21,552 nt of DNA from a virus, in the IMG/VR virus record IMGVR_UViG_3300044911_000948, positions 1-21,552 of that record; one strand, 5' to 3'. The notes under the pieces were generated by a model. It did no database searches. It was given only the letters and a program-made list of their open reading frames with translations, and had not been told where the DNA came from. The position numbers were made by a program, and so were the translations under genes. Shown in pieces: positions 12,518 to 18,713 of this stretch; the first letter of the stretch is position 1, and every line of letters begins with the position of its first letter.

Positions 12518-13150
12518 ATGCACTACTACCAACACCATATAGGTGATTTCCTGCGTGACACATCGTCACTATCTCAGGCAAATGCCTTTTCATATTTGAA
12601 ACTTCTGTGGATGTATTACGACACAGAGGCTCCACTACCTGACGATCCTGAATACCTAGCTTTTAAGATTGGCGCGTCTATTGAGGACGTTAAGCAAATC
12701 CTCAAAGGCTTTTTTACGTTAGAGAATGGTGTCTGGAATCAGAGAAGATGTGATGCTGAAATAGCAAAATTTCGTCTGAAATCAGATCGTGCTAAGACTG
12801 CGAATCAGATACGTTGGCAATCCAAAATGGATACCGTTTCAGAACCAGATCAGATCGCAACCAATAAACCAATAACCAATAATAAAGAATATATTGATCG
12901 ATTTGATGATTTCTGGAAACACTATCCTCGTAAGGTAGCAAAACCTAATGCACTCAAGGCTTGGTTAAAACTTAAGCCTGATGATGCTTTAACGAAAACA
13001 ATCATCTCAGCAATTTCTAACCAGAATCTTGCGTCTAGGGAACAGCAGTTTATTCCGCATCCTGCGTCATGGCTCAATGCTCAACGTTGGAATGACGAAA
13101 CTACGGTCTCCAATACAACTAATTTTCCTTTTGGAAAGAGAATCTTATGA
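12518..13150 (+). CDS. DUF1376-type replication protein
   Basis: The 210-residue protein begins MHYYQHHIGDFLRDTSSLSQ and continues with FSYLKLLWMYYDTEAPLPDD, the pattern of DUF1376 (YdaU-like) winged-helix domains at the N-terminus of phage replication proteins, ending near residue 85 with NGVWNQRRCDAEIAKF. The C-terminal part has FDDFWKHYPRKVAKPNALKA (about 128-147), the segment shared by many lambda O-like and DnaT-like initiators. It probably binds the phage origin or loads the helicase encoded three genes on. A short spacer with AAAGG precedes the ATG; a structured RNA lies just upstream. It overlaps the primase-finger gene by 4 bp. Confidence 0.82.
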   Translation: MHYYQHHIGDFLRDTSSLSQANAFSYLKLLWMYYDTEAPLPDDPEYLAFKIGASIEDVKQILKGFFTLENGVWNQRRCDAEIAKFRLKSDRAKTANQIRWQSKMDTVSEPDQIATNKPITNNKEYIDRFDDFWKHYPRKVAKPNALKAWLKLKPDDALTKTIISAISNQNLASREQQFIPHPASWLNAQRWNDETTVSNTTNFPFGKRIL

Positions 13151-13563
13151 TTGGTGAATTCTTAAACAAGCTCGAAAAAGTCCAAGGCAAGCGTGGTCAT
13201 TGGGTAGCCTGTTGTCCAGCGCATGAGGATAAGCGTCCTAGCCTAGCGATTACCGAAACTGATGACGGACGCATTTTGCTGAAGTGCTTTGCTGGTTGTA
13301 GCGCATACGAAGTGGTTTCAGCAGTCGGCATGGACTTGACTGATCTGTTTCCTAAAGATCAATCTTTTATGCCTAGCGAAACCAATAAACCAGTCAAGCG
13401 ACCTTTCTATGCCACAGACTTGCTTAAAATAATCCATTTTGAGGCACTTATTACGGGCATAGCGGCGTTTGATATGGCTGAGGGTAGGCAGGTATCAGAC
13501 ACCGATAAAAAACGGCTTAAAACGGCTTTTACGCGAATTAACGAAGCAATAGGATATTTATGA
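13147..13563 (+). CDS. Stand-alone primase zinc-finger protein
   Basis: The 138-residue protein has the CHC2-like zinc finger of phage primases: WVACCPAHEDKRPSLAI at 19-35 (Cys23, His26) and ILLKCFAGCSAYEVVSAVGM with Cys47 and Cys51, followed by DLF near 67. In larger primases this element recognises the priming site. Here there is no TOPRIM or polymerase domain after it, only a helical tail of about 70 residues (LLKIIHFEALITGIAAFDMA). It may act as a separate recognition subunit for the helicase downstream or for the host primase. ATGA overlap joins it to the replication protein and to the next small ORF. Confidence 0.82.
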   Translation: MIGEFLNKLEKVQGKRGHWVACCPAHEDKRPSLAITETDDGRILLKCFAGCSAYEVVSAVGMDLTDLFPKDQSFMPSETNKPVKRPFYATDLLKIIHFEALITGIAAFDMAEGRQVSDTDKKRLKTAFTRINEAIGYL

Positions 13564-13730
13564 CGGAATCGAAGTTAGTTGAGTTAGGCTTTAGCGAAGT
13601 AGTACCGGGGTTTTGGGTTGGTAGCGTTTTTTCACTTAACAGGCTTTACGAGCTAGGGAGACAAGATGAGTCTGGAGCAAAGAGCAGCGGAGTTAGACGA
13701 GGCGAGGAGATTGAGGATAATCAAGTCTGA
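13560..13730 (+). CDS. Small hypothetical ORF between primase finger and helicase
   Basis: A 56-residue ORF starts in an ATGA overlap (13560-13563) with AGGA six to seven bases upstream and reads MTESKLVELGFSEVVPGFWV, then VFSLNRLYELGRQDE. The first 35 residues look coding; the last 21 overlap the start of the helicase gene in another frame and may be a tail read into it. It otherwise fills the only gap (about 100 bases) in this operon. No domain recognised. Confidence 0.6.
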   Translation: MTESKLVELGFSEVVPGFWVGSVFSLNRLYELGRQDESGAKSSGVRRGEEIEDNQV

Positions 13731-14667
13731 CTCGATTGATGTAGAGAAATATCTACATTCAAACGACGTAACGATAAAGGTCAAACAGGCTAGAGACTTC
13801 CTAGATTCAATTAAGGAAAGCTATCTAAACGAGTCTAGAGATACAAAAATCCTACTGCCTTGGAGTAAAACGCACGATTCTTTTGCGTTTAGACCCGGAG
13901 AGGTGACGGTTTATGCTGGTTCCAACGGTGGTGGTAAGTCGCTGTTGACCGGACAAATAGCTCTGCACCTAGTGAAACAGGGTCAGAAGGTTTGCATGGC
14001 GTCGTTTGAGATGAAGCCGCAAAAGACGTTAGAGAGGATGTTGCGACAGTTTGCTGGTGAGTATGTAGATGATCCGTTAGCGTCCGATAGAGAGGCTTAC
14101 ATCACTAAACTTCTAGGAAGATTAGAGAAGTACACGGCTGATTCCTTATACCTTTACGACCAGCAGGGAACGACTAGCCCTGACAAGGTTATTGCTATGG
14201 CGAGATATTGCGCGATGGAACTAGGAGTTCAGCACATTTTTATCGATTCCTTGATGAAATGCGTCAAGAACGAGGATGACTTTAATGGACAAAAGAACTT
14301 TATCGATGAGCTAACGGCATTGGCTAGGGATCATAACGTTCATGTTCACCTAGTTCACCATATTCGGAAACAGGCTTCAGACGAGGTTACGCCGAACAAG
14401 AATGACTTGAAAGGCTCTGGTTCCATTAGCGATCAGGTGGATAACGTCTTTCTTGTGTGGCGCAACAAAAAGAAGGAAAACCAGCGAAACCGTGGCGAGA
14501 CTGTGGACGAATCACAGGGCGATACGTTCTTAATGAACGAGAAGCAGCGTAACGGAGAGGCTCAGGAGTGGTATCAACTCTGGTATCACACAGCAAGCCA
14601 GCAGTTTGTGGAATCGGCAGGATCAAGACCAATGGACTTTGACAACAATGGACGTTTTAGAGACTGA
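13666..14667 (+). CDS. DnaB-family replicative helicase (RecA-fold ATPase)
   Basis: The 333-residue protein carries the C-terminal RecA-like motor of DnaB/gp4 helicases: Walker A GSNGGGKS (85-92), acidic FEMKP (114-118), Walker B IFIDS with Asp194, HLVHHIRK (228-235) and the LKGSGSISDQVDNVFLVWRN segment (248-267) with its GSG loop and arginine finger region. It lacks a primase domain and the N-terminal DnaB domain, so loading and priming must come from other proteins, plausibly the DUF1376 protein and the zinc-finger protein just upstream. GGGAG precedes the ATG. It would unwind the phage replication fork. Confidence 0.9.
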   Translation: MSLEQRAAELDEARRLRIIKSDSIDVEKYLHSNDVTIKVKQARDFLDSIKESYLNESRDTKILLPWSKTHDSFAFRPGEVTVYAGSNGGGKSLLTGQIALHLVKQGQKVCMASFEMKPQKTLERMLRQFAGEYVDDPLASDREAYITKLLGRLEKYTADSLYLYDQQGTTSPDKVIAMARYCAMELGVQHIFIDSLMKCVKNEDDFNGQKNFIDELTALARDHNVHVHLVHHIRKQASDEVTPNKNDLKGSGSISDQVDNVFLVWRNKKKENQRNRGETVDESQGDTFLMNEKQRNGEAQEWYQLWYHTASQQFVESAGSRPMDFDNNGRFRD

Positions 14668-14860
14668 GGAATACAGGCATCAATGTGAAGTCAGGGCTGT
14701 ACTGGCGTGGAGAGCAGCAGACAGGGATTCAGCCTTAAAGTATCTGAGTGTTGTTAGGCAGAAACGTGGGCATCAAGCTGCTGACCAGCTAGAGGCTGAC
14801 TGTAAGCAACAATGGGGTTTAGGGAACCGAGGCAAGAAAGGGGATTGGCGTGGTCTATAA
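14648..14860 (+). CDS. Small helical hypothetical protein
   Basis: From the ATG at 14648 the product has 70 residues: acidic start (MDVLETEEYRHQCEVR), an Arg/Ala/Leu helix (AVLAWRAADRDSALKYLSVV), then RQKRGHQAADQLEADCKQQW and a Gly-rich end (GNRGKKGDWRGL). It overlaps the helicase end by 20 bp and the following nuclease by 11 bp. A longer form from TTG 14606 lacks better support. It resembles small uncharacterised phage proteins with an RG..A..L...V..QW pattern near nuclease genes. Function unknown. Confidence 0.65.
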   Translation: MDVLETEEYRHQCEVRAVLAWRAADRDSALKYLSVVRQKRGHQAADQLEADCKQQWGLGNRGKKGDWRGL

Positions 14861-15140
14861 GAAGGTGGACACAAACCAGACGCAGATCGTCAAGGAACTC
14901 AGGCGAGTAGGCATGGATGTCCAGCACTTGCATGGAGTCGGTCAAGGCTGTCCGGATATTCTGGTGGGCTATCGTGGCAAGAACATTTTGTTAGAAATAA
15001 AGAAAGATGAGAAAGCCAAGCTAACATTGGATCAGGTTATCTGGCATCAAACATGGCGAGGTCAGGTAGCAGTAGTTTCTAACCCACAGGCTGCGGTTAA
15101 GGCTGTAAGAGTTGCTTGTTCTGAAACTATTGATGAATGA
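14850..15140 (+). CDS. VRR-NUC-like nuclease/Holliday junction resolvase
   Basis: The 96-residue protein has the compact PD-(D/E)xK core: an N-terminal helix with QIVKELRRVG, then GQGCPDILVGYRGK (31-44) providing the catalytic Asp, ILLEIKKDE (46-54) with the Glu-x-Lys pair, and a Gln/Trp-containing helix (DQVIWHQTW) after it. VRR-NUC family proteins of this size in phages cleave branched DNA and help resolve replication or packaging intermediates. The start is GTG 14850 with AAAGGGG before it. It ends the replication operon; the following gap holds a promoter. Confidence 0.85.
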   Translation: MVYKKVDTNQTQIVKELRRVGMDVQHLHGVGQGCPDILVGYRGKNILLEIKKDEKAKLTLDQVIWHQTWRGQVAVVSNPQAAVKAVRVACSETIDE

Positions 15141-15161
15141 TTCTTGATAGAAATATTTATG

Positions 15162-15190
15162 TTGCAGTCTGGAATCAGTTTAGCTATAGT
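15162..15190 (+). promoter_or_regulatory. Sigma-70-type promoter
   Basis: TTGCAG (15162-15167), a 17-base spacer, and TATAGT (15185-15190, five of six matches to TATAAT). Transcription would start near 15197, about 35 bases before the ATG at 15232, which has AGGAG six bases upstream. Confidence 0.65.
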
Positions 15191-15231
15191 TACTTCACAG
15201 CAGCACAATATTAATTAACTAGGAGCTAAAC

Positions 15232-15417
15232 ATGAACGGTAACGAAAAATCACTAGGTCGCAACTTTTATACTGCTGACACAGCAGTAATGGTTTCATTT
15301 GCTGACTGCTTCCGTTGGGAGCTTCGTTGGGATGATGGTGCTTTTGTGTATGGCATTGAGGACTCAAAAAATGATGCCATTAAAGCATTAAATCGTTATG
15401 GTTTTTCACATAACTAA
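15232..15417 (+). CDS. Small acidic protein in its own transcription unit
   Basis: The 61-residue protein (SLGRNFYTADTAVMVSFADC, then FRWELRWDDGAFVYGIEDSK) is mixed alpha/beta with many aromatic residues and one Cys. AGGAG six bases before the ATG is a strong site. A promoter lies just upstream and a GC-rich hairpin terminator twelve bases downstream, so it can be transcribed alone, unlike almost all other genes here. That pattern is typical of a moron or a strongly expressed early gene. I recognise no family, and no toxin or anti-restriction motif is visible. Confidence 0.75.
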   Translation: MNGNEKSLGRNFYTADTAVMVSFADCFRWELRWDDGAFVYGIEDSKNDAIKALNRYGFSHN

Positions 15418-15428
15418 TTACTAATAAC

Positions 15429-15450
15429 ACCGGGGGAAACCCCGGTTTCT
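15429..15450 (+). terminator. GC-rich hairpin terminator
   Basis: ACCGGGG (15429-15435), GAAA tetraloop, CCCCGGT (15440-15446), then TTTCT. The stem is strong (7 bp, six G-C) but the T run is short. It ends 3 bases before the next ATG (15454) and may also affect that start. Confidence 0.75.
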
Positions 15451-15453
15451 AAT

Positions 15454-15783
15454 ATGAACTCAATCGATCCTCACGAAGCAATCAACTACATGATTAAGAA
15501 CGCCAAAGCCTATGCTCAAGCTAAGGCTGAGGTGACTTATCTGGAGGAGTTTCGTAAGAGCAAGAAAGCCATGTTATTCAGTTCGGCTATAGGCAATACC
15601 GTAGCGGATCGGGAGAATCAGGCATATAGCCATCCAGATTACTTAGCGGTGCTAGATGGGCTTAAAGAGGCTGTAGAGAAGGCTGAAGGGCTTAGATGGA
15701 TGCTGGTAGCAGCACAGGCTAGGATCGATGTGTACCGTACTCAGGAAGCCAGCAATAGGTCATTAGACCGCATTACTCAATAG
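15454..15783 (+). CDS. Helical phage protein, unknown function
   Basis: The 109-residue protein is fully helical and charged, with AYAQAKAEVTYLEEFRKSKK (19-38) and a C-terminal AEGLRWMLVAAQARIDVYRT (77-96). Heptad patterns suggest a coiled-coil pair. The ATG at 15454 has no ribosome-binding site because the terminator hairpin lies immediately before it; an internal ATG at 15490 is no better. Proteins with this HPDY...GL..A...LRW.LVAAQAR pattern recur in phages beside replication genes and are uncharacterised. It begins the block of small genes leading to the Lys-rich cluster. Confidence 0.65.
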   Translation: MNSIDPHEAINYMIKNAKAYAQAKAEVTYLEEFRKSKKAMLFSSAIGNTVADRENQAYSHPDYLAVLDGLKEAVEKAEGLRWMLVAAQARIDVYRTQEASNRSLDRITQ

Positions 15784-15791
15784 GAGGAAAT

Positions 15792-16001
15792 ATGAACGAG
15801 ATAGATGATTCAGATTTGGCGCAATGCTGTGCTTGTGGCTACGTTGATGATTGGGTAGAGATTCCCGGCGGTCATTGTGCGGTAAGTGGCGAGAGTATGT
15901 ATTACTGCCCTAGCTGCGATGAGGTGGATAATATGGCTGACTACGATCCTGAGAGAGCCAAGCGAATCGATGAGAAAAAGCGACAGAAAATACCTAGCTA
16001 A
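15792..16001 (+). CDS. Small zinc-ribbon protein
   Basis: The 69-residue protein has CCACG (12-16) and YYCPSCDEV (37-45), enough for a four-Cys zinc ribbon, in an otherwise acidic chain with a basic C-terminus (RAKRIDEKKRQKI). AGGAGG just before the ATG at 15792 is a perfect ribosome-binding site. It overlaps the start of the Ref-like nuclease by 32 bp. Small ribbons like this often bind nucleic acid or polymerase subunits; the partner here is unknown. Confidence 0.7.
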   Translation: MNEIDDSDLAQCCACGYVDDWVEIPGGHCAVSGESMYYCPSCDEVDNMADYDPERAKRIDEKKRQKIPS

Positions 16002-16263
16002 AGTGGCTGACTTTGGGTGCATAATCTGTTATAAAAATGGTTATTCCGGCACTCCAGCAGAGATTCACCATGTACGAGGTATGGGGCTAGGAATGGGAGT
16101 TCGGAACTCTCACGACAATGTTTTGCCTTTATGTCCTGAGCATCATCGAGGAAATACTGGCTATCATGGGTTAGGTCGTAAGGCTTTTGAACGTCGATAT
16201 GGTGTGACTGAGGCAGAGCTTCAGGACGAACTGATGGAGTTGCTAAATGAAAAAGATGTCTAA
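15970..16263 (+). CDS. Ref-like HNH-family nuclease
   Basis: From the ATG at 15970 the 97-residue protein has CIIC (17-20), AEIHHVRG (30-37), NSHDNVLPLCPEHHRG (46-61) and GYHGLG (64-69). This Cys/His arrangement is that of the Ref family (P1 Ref, a RecA-dependent nuclease) and related HNH folds, where His33/His34 and the LCxxHH segment hold the metal and active site. It has no extra RecA-binding arm that I can see, so RecA dependence is not implied. A longer frame from 15886 only adds out-of-family sequence. It couples to the Lys-rich cluster by a 17-bp overlap. Confidence 0.82.
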   Translation: MRKSDRKYLAKVADFGCIICYKNGYSGTPAEIHHVRGMGLGMGVRNSHDNVLPLCPEHHRGNTGYHGLGRKAFERRYGVTEAELQDELMELLNEKDV

Positions 16264-16411
16264 GGCGCAAAAGAAGGTCGGCAAGGTTATGGGTGAGTAC
16301 AAAGAAGGCACTCTCCATAGCGGTAAGGGTGGGCCAGTAGTTAAGAATCCTAAACAAGCCGTAGCTATCGCTCTTAGCGAGGCGGGTATGGCTAAGAAGG
16401 GTAAGAAATGA
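16247..16411 (+). CDS. Lys-rich small protein, DUF6496-like
   Basis: A 54-residue basic protein: MKKMSKAQKKVGKVMGEYKE, then GTLHSGKGGPVVKNPKQAVA and AIALSEAGMAKKGKK. The KVGKVM.E.K.G.L.SG ... KQA.AIALSEAGM pattern is that of DUF6496 proteins, small basic proteins found in phages and bacteria without known function. GGAG seven bases before the ATG supports the start. It ends in an ATGA overlap with the next Lys-rich gene. Its length is below common cutoffs. Confidence 0.75.
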   Translation: MKKMSKAQKKVGKVMGEYKEGTLHSGKGGPVVKNPKQAVAIALSEAGMAKKGKK

Positions 16412-16560
16412 AGCCCGGACTCTACAGTAATATCCAAAAAAAGCGTGAGCGTATAGCCGAGGGTTCTGGCGAGAATATGCGTAAGCCGGGAACTAAGGGT
16501 GCGCCTACTGCTAAGGCTTTCAAAGAAGCGGCTAAAACTGCTAAGGGGAAGAAGAAATGA
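16408..16560 (+). CDS. Lys-rich small protein (MKPGLY family)
   Basis: The 50-residue product MKPGLYSNIQKKRERIAEGS continues GENMRKPGTKGAPTAKAFKE and ends KTAKGKKK. This MKPGLY.NI..KR.RIA.GSGE.MRKPG.KGAPTA pattern is shared by many phage proteins that I know only as hypothetical. It is strongly basic and probably disordered, so nucleic-acid binding or packing is plausible. ATGA overlap at the start and ATG-in-stop overlap (ATGATG, 16557-16562) at the end tie it to its neighbours. Confidence 0.75.
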   Translation: MKPGLYSNIQKKRERIAEGSGENMRKPGTKGAPTAKAFKEAAKTAKGKKK

Positions 16561-16709
16561 TGAAGAACGGGAAGAAGATGTCCGACAAGGAATTGCTAAA
16601 GCAGTATCTTGAGGACGAGAAAGAGAAGAAAAAGAACGGTGTTAATGAGATAGAGATTGAAATCAAAATCCCTATGGGCAAAAAGAAGGGTAAAAATGGC
16701 AAAGACTGA
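16557..16709 (+). CDS. Lys/Glu-rich small protein
   Basis: A 50-residue ORF, MMKNGKKMSDKELLKQYLED followed by EKEKKKNGVNEIEIEIKIPM and GKKKGKNGKD. The middle has an alternating Glu/Ile strand (NEIEIEIKIP) between two Lys-rich arms. It starts in the stop of the previous gene and overlaps the next ATG by 14 bp. No family recognised. I believe it is real because it completes an unbroken chain of four coupled basic genes. Confidence 0.6.
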   Translation: MMKNGKKMSDKELLKQYLEDEKEKKKNGVNEIEIEIKIPMGKKKGKNGKD

Positions 16710-17001
16710 GGCTTGGCAGCGTTCTGAGGGTAAGAACAAGAAGGGCGGTCTTAACGAAAAAGGTCGCAAGTCTTACGAAGCTGCTAATCCCGGTTCTAAC
16801 CTAAAGGCTCCTGTGAAGTCGGGGGATAATCCTCGTCGAGCCAGTTTCCTAGCCCGTATGGGCAATATGCCGGGGCCAGAACGCAAGCCTAATGGTGAGC
16901 CTACTCGGTTACTCCTGAGCCTAAAGGCATGGGGAGCCAGTTCTAAGGCTGATGCTAAGGCAAAGGCTAAAGCCATTTCATCGCGAAATAAAAATAAGTA
17001 A
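16696..17001 (+). CDS. Basic protein, DUF6321-like
   Basis: From the ATG at 16696 (GAAGGG six bases upstream) the 101-residue protein reads GGLNEKGRKSYEAANPGSNL, then KAPVKSGDNPRRASFLARMG and a Lys/Ala tail. The GGL..KGRKSY....GSNLKAPV ... RR.SF.ARM pattern matches the DUF6321 domain of phages. It is strongly basic and lacks enzyme motifs. A longer frame from 16657 only reads into the previous gene. The stop overlaps the acetyltransferase ATG by one base (TAATG). Confidence 0.78.
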   Translation: MAKTEAWQRSEGKNKKGGLNEKGRKSYEAANPGSNLKAPVKSGDNPRRASFLARMGNMPGPERKPNGEPTRLLLSLKAWGASSKADAKAKAKAISSRNKNK

Positions 17002-17510
17002 TGCGGTACACCTATGGTCTGGAGAACATCCGAGTCCGAGATTGGGGAGAGGGTGCAGACGTAAGGATAGGGTCATTTTGCTCGATTGGCGATAACGTCG
17101 AGATATTTATCGGTGGAAACCACAGGGTAGACTGGATAACGACTTACCCTTTCGGGCATATCCATGAAGAAGAATTTCCGCATCATGGTCAAGGACATCC
17201 AGCTACTAAGGGCGATGTTGTTATCGGGAATGATGTCTGGCTAGGATCGGGCTGCACGATTATGTCAGGGGTAACGATAGGCGATGGCGCTGTTGTTGCT
17301 GCGAAATCCGTCGTAACGAAAGATGTTCCTCCTTATGCAATAGTCGGTGGGAATCCGGCTAAGGTTATCAAGCTCCGGTTTACGTTGAGCCAGATAGAAA
17401 GGCTCCTAAAGAAACCTTGGTGGGAGCTACCAGACGAGCGTATACGCGATTTAATTCCGTTACTGTGTTCAGACAAGGTGGAGGAGCTAATTGCAGCCTG
17501 TAACGCTTAA
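17001..17510 (+). CDS. CatB-like hexapeptide acetyltransferase
   Basis: The 169-residue protein is a left-handed beta-helix acetyltransferase of the xenobiotic (CatB/XAT) type. Hexapeptide turns run through about 20-36 and 72-105 (VVIGNDVWLGSGCTIMSGVT), GGNHRVDWITTYPF at 38-51 holds the likely catalytic His41, and YAIVGGNPAKVIKLRF (112-127) is the conserved end of the helix. It transfers an acetyl group from acetyl-CoA to a hydroxyl, in phages and surface loci usually on a sugar. Together with the methyl- and glycosyltransferase genes that follow it suggests modification of a host or virion glycan rather than drug resistance. Confidence 0.88.
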   Translation: MRYTYGLENIRVRDWGEGADVRIGSFCSIGDNVEIFIGGNHRVDWITTYPFGHIHEEEFPHHGQGHPATKGDVVIGNDVWLGSGCTIMSGVTIGDGAVVAAKSVVTKDVPPYAIVGGNPAKVIKLRFTLSQIERLLKKPWWELPDERIRDLIPLLCSDKVEELIAACNA

Positions 17511-18018
17511 TTTAGGCTCTGGTAAGGATTGGCGAGAGGATTGCGTCAATGCCGATATTCAGCAGAGGACTAACCCGGATTGGTGGGTAGATATTTCTAA
17601 GGTGCATTTCGGGGCTAAGATTGATACCCGATGGGGATCGATGACGATACAGCCTGAGATGTTCGAGAAGATCATTGCTAACGATGTCTTAGAGCATATC
17701 CCTGACTTAGTTTCTGCGATGAAAAACTGCTATGACTTACTGAAGTCTGGTGGTGAGTTTCATATTAGCGTACCTTATGACCTGAGTTTAGGGGCATGGC
17801 AAGACCCGACTCATGTACGAGCGTTTAACGAGAATAGCTGGTTGTACTACACCGATTGGGCTTGGTATCTAGGTTGGGAAAAAGGATTTAAGCTCAAGGA
17901 ATTGGCGTTTGACCTGTCAGAACTAGGTCAGAAGTTAATAACTAGACAACCAGACGATGAAGTAATTAGGACTCCGAGGGCTGTAGATAGCATGAGAGTC
18001 GTTTTATGCAAGCCATAG
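17491..18018 (+). CDS. SAM-dependent methyltransferase, TTG start
   Basis: The 175-residue protein has class I methyltransferase motifs: TLNLGSGKDW (5-14) for SAM binding, NADI (20-23) for the ribose-contacting acid, ANDVLEHIPD (63-72) and LLKSGGEFHISVPY (83-96). The C-terminal Trp/Tyr-rich part (NSWLYYTDWAWYLGWEKG) probably makes the substrate site. TTG at 17491 is the start, since GGAGG at 17480-17484 sits six bases before it and no better codon is in frame before the SAM motif. It overlaps the acetyltransferase by 20 bp and the glycosyltransferase by 13 bp. Small-molecule or glycan methylation is more likely than DNA methylation: no DPPY/PC motif is present. Confidence 0.85.
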   Translation: MQPVTLNLGSGKDWREDCVNADIQQRTNPDWWVDISKVHFGAKIDTRWGSMTIQPEMFEKIIANDVLEHIPDLVSAMKNCYDLLKSGGEFHISVPYDLSLGAWQDPTHVRAFNENSWLYYTDWAWYLGWEKGFKLKELAFDLSELGQKLITRQPDDEVIRTPRAVDSMRVVLCKP

Positions 18019-18713
18019 TCATTTGTCATGTAAGCAATCCGGGCATCTCGGTATTGCTGGAGAGCATCAAGGTATATGCACCTACCACCCCGATTTACGT
18101 TTATAGCGTTGACATTGCCAGAGGAGAGAGATTCCGACGAATCTTGCCCAATGTTATCGTCCGATCCAATACTGGTAGAAATTTTGGAGACTCATATAAT
18201 GAAGCCATCAGCGATGTTTTTGGAAGGGTCGCAGTCGATTCATTGATTGTTGCTAACGATGATGTCGTTCTGAATCCGCAAACAATCGAGTTATTGGGTG
18301 AGGATAAACGGATTCTTGAGGAAAACGGACAGAAGATAGGCTTCTTAGGTGCAAGAAGCGACTACGTGTTGCCAGACCAGAACATTAGGTTTCCGGTACA
18401 TGACGATAGGCAGCAAGGATTGTATTGGGCTAGTGAGGGTCAGATCAAGGAAACTCAGGTCATAGCACCAATATTTGCCACCATAACGAGAGAGGCTTGG
18501 AAGGTAGCCAAGTTTCCTAGCACGAATTGGTATTCAGATAATATAATCTGCCATGACCTGCAAGAAGCGGGTTACAGGCATTTCGTAAGCAGGGCGTATG
18601 TTCATCATGCTGGATCACAGACAGTAGGGATGGACTACAAGAAATGCCATGAGGAGCCGAGAGATTGGATTAAGGCTCACAGACCGGATGTGTACGAGGC
18701 TATCTATGGCTGA
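18006..18713 (+). CDS. Glycosyltransferase-like protein (GT-A fold)
   Basis: The 235-residue protein starts with a Rossmann-like strand (AIVICHVSNPGISVLLESIK), has RSNTGRNFGDSYNEAI (53-68) and IVANDDVVLNP (81-91), where the Asp pair fits the metal/nucleotide-sugar site of GT-A enzymes, then a C-terminal acceptor region with His and Trp (ICHDLQEAGYRHFV, AYVHHAGSQT). It would transfer a sugar from a nucleotide donor. The missing classical DxD is replaced by NDD. It is coupled to the methyltransferase before it and to the polyvalent-domain gene after it by 13- and 8-bp overlaps. Confidence 0.82.
   Translation: MQAIVICHVSNPGISVLLESIKVYAPTTPIYVYSVDIARGERFRRILPNVIVRSNTGRNFGDSYNEAISDVFGRVAVDSLIVANDDVVLNPQTIELLGEDKRILEENGQKIGFLGARSDYVLPDQNIRFPVHDDRQQGLYWASEGQIKETQVIAPIFATITREAWKVAKFPSTNWYSDNIICHDLQEAGYRHFVSRAYVHHAGSQTVGMDYKKCHEEPRDWIKAHRPDVYEAIYG

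Noticed and set aside
15886-16263. Long form of the Ref-like nuclease from 15886
   Set aside because: The extra 28 residues read through the zinc-ribbon gene in a shifted frame and match nothing; ATG 15970 fits the family start.
15998-16357. 119-codon minus-strand ORF opposite the Ref-like and DUF6496-like genes
   Set aside because: The plus strand here has clear domain motifs and coupled starts; the antisense translation shows no domain and no ribosome site.
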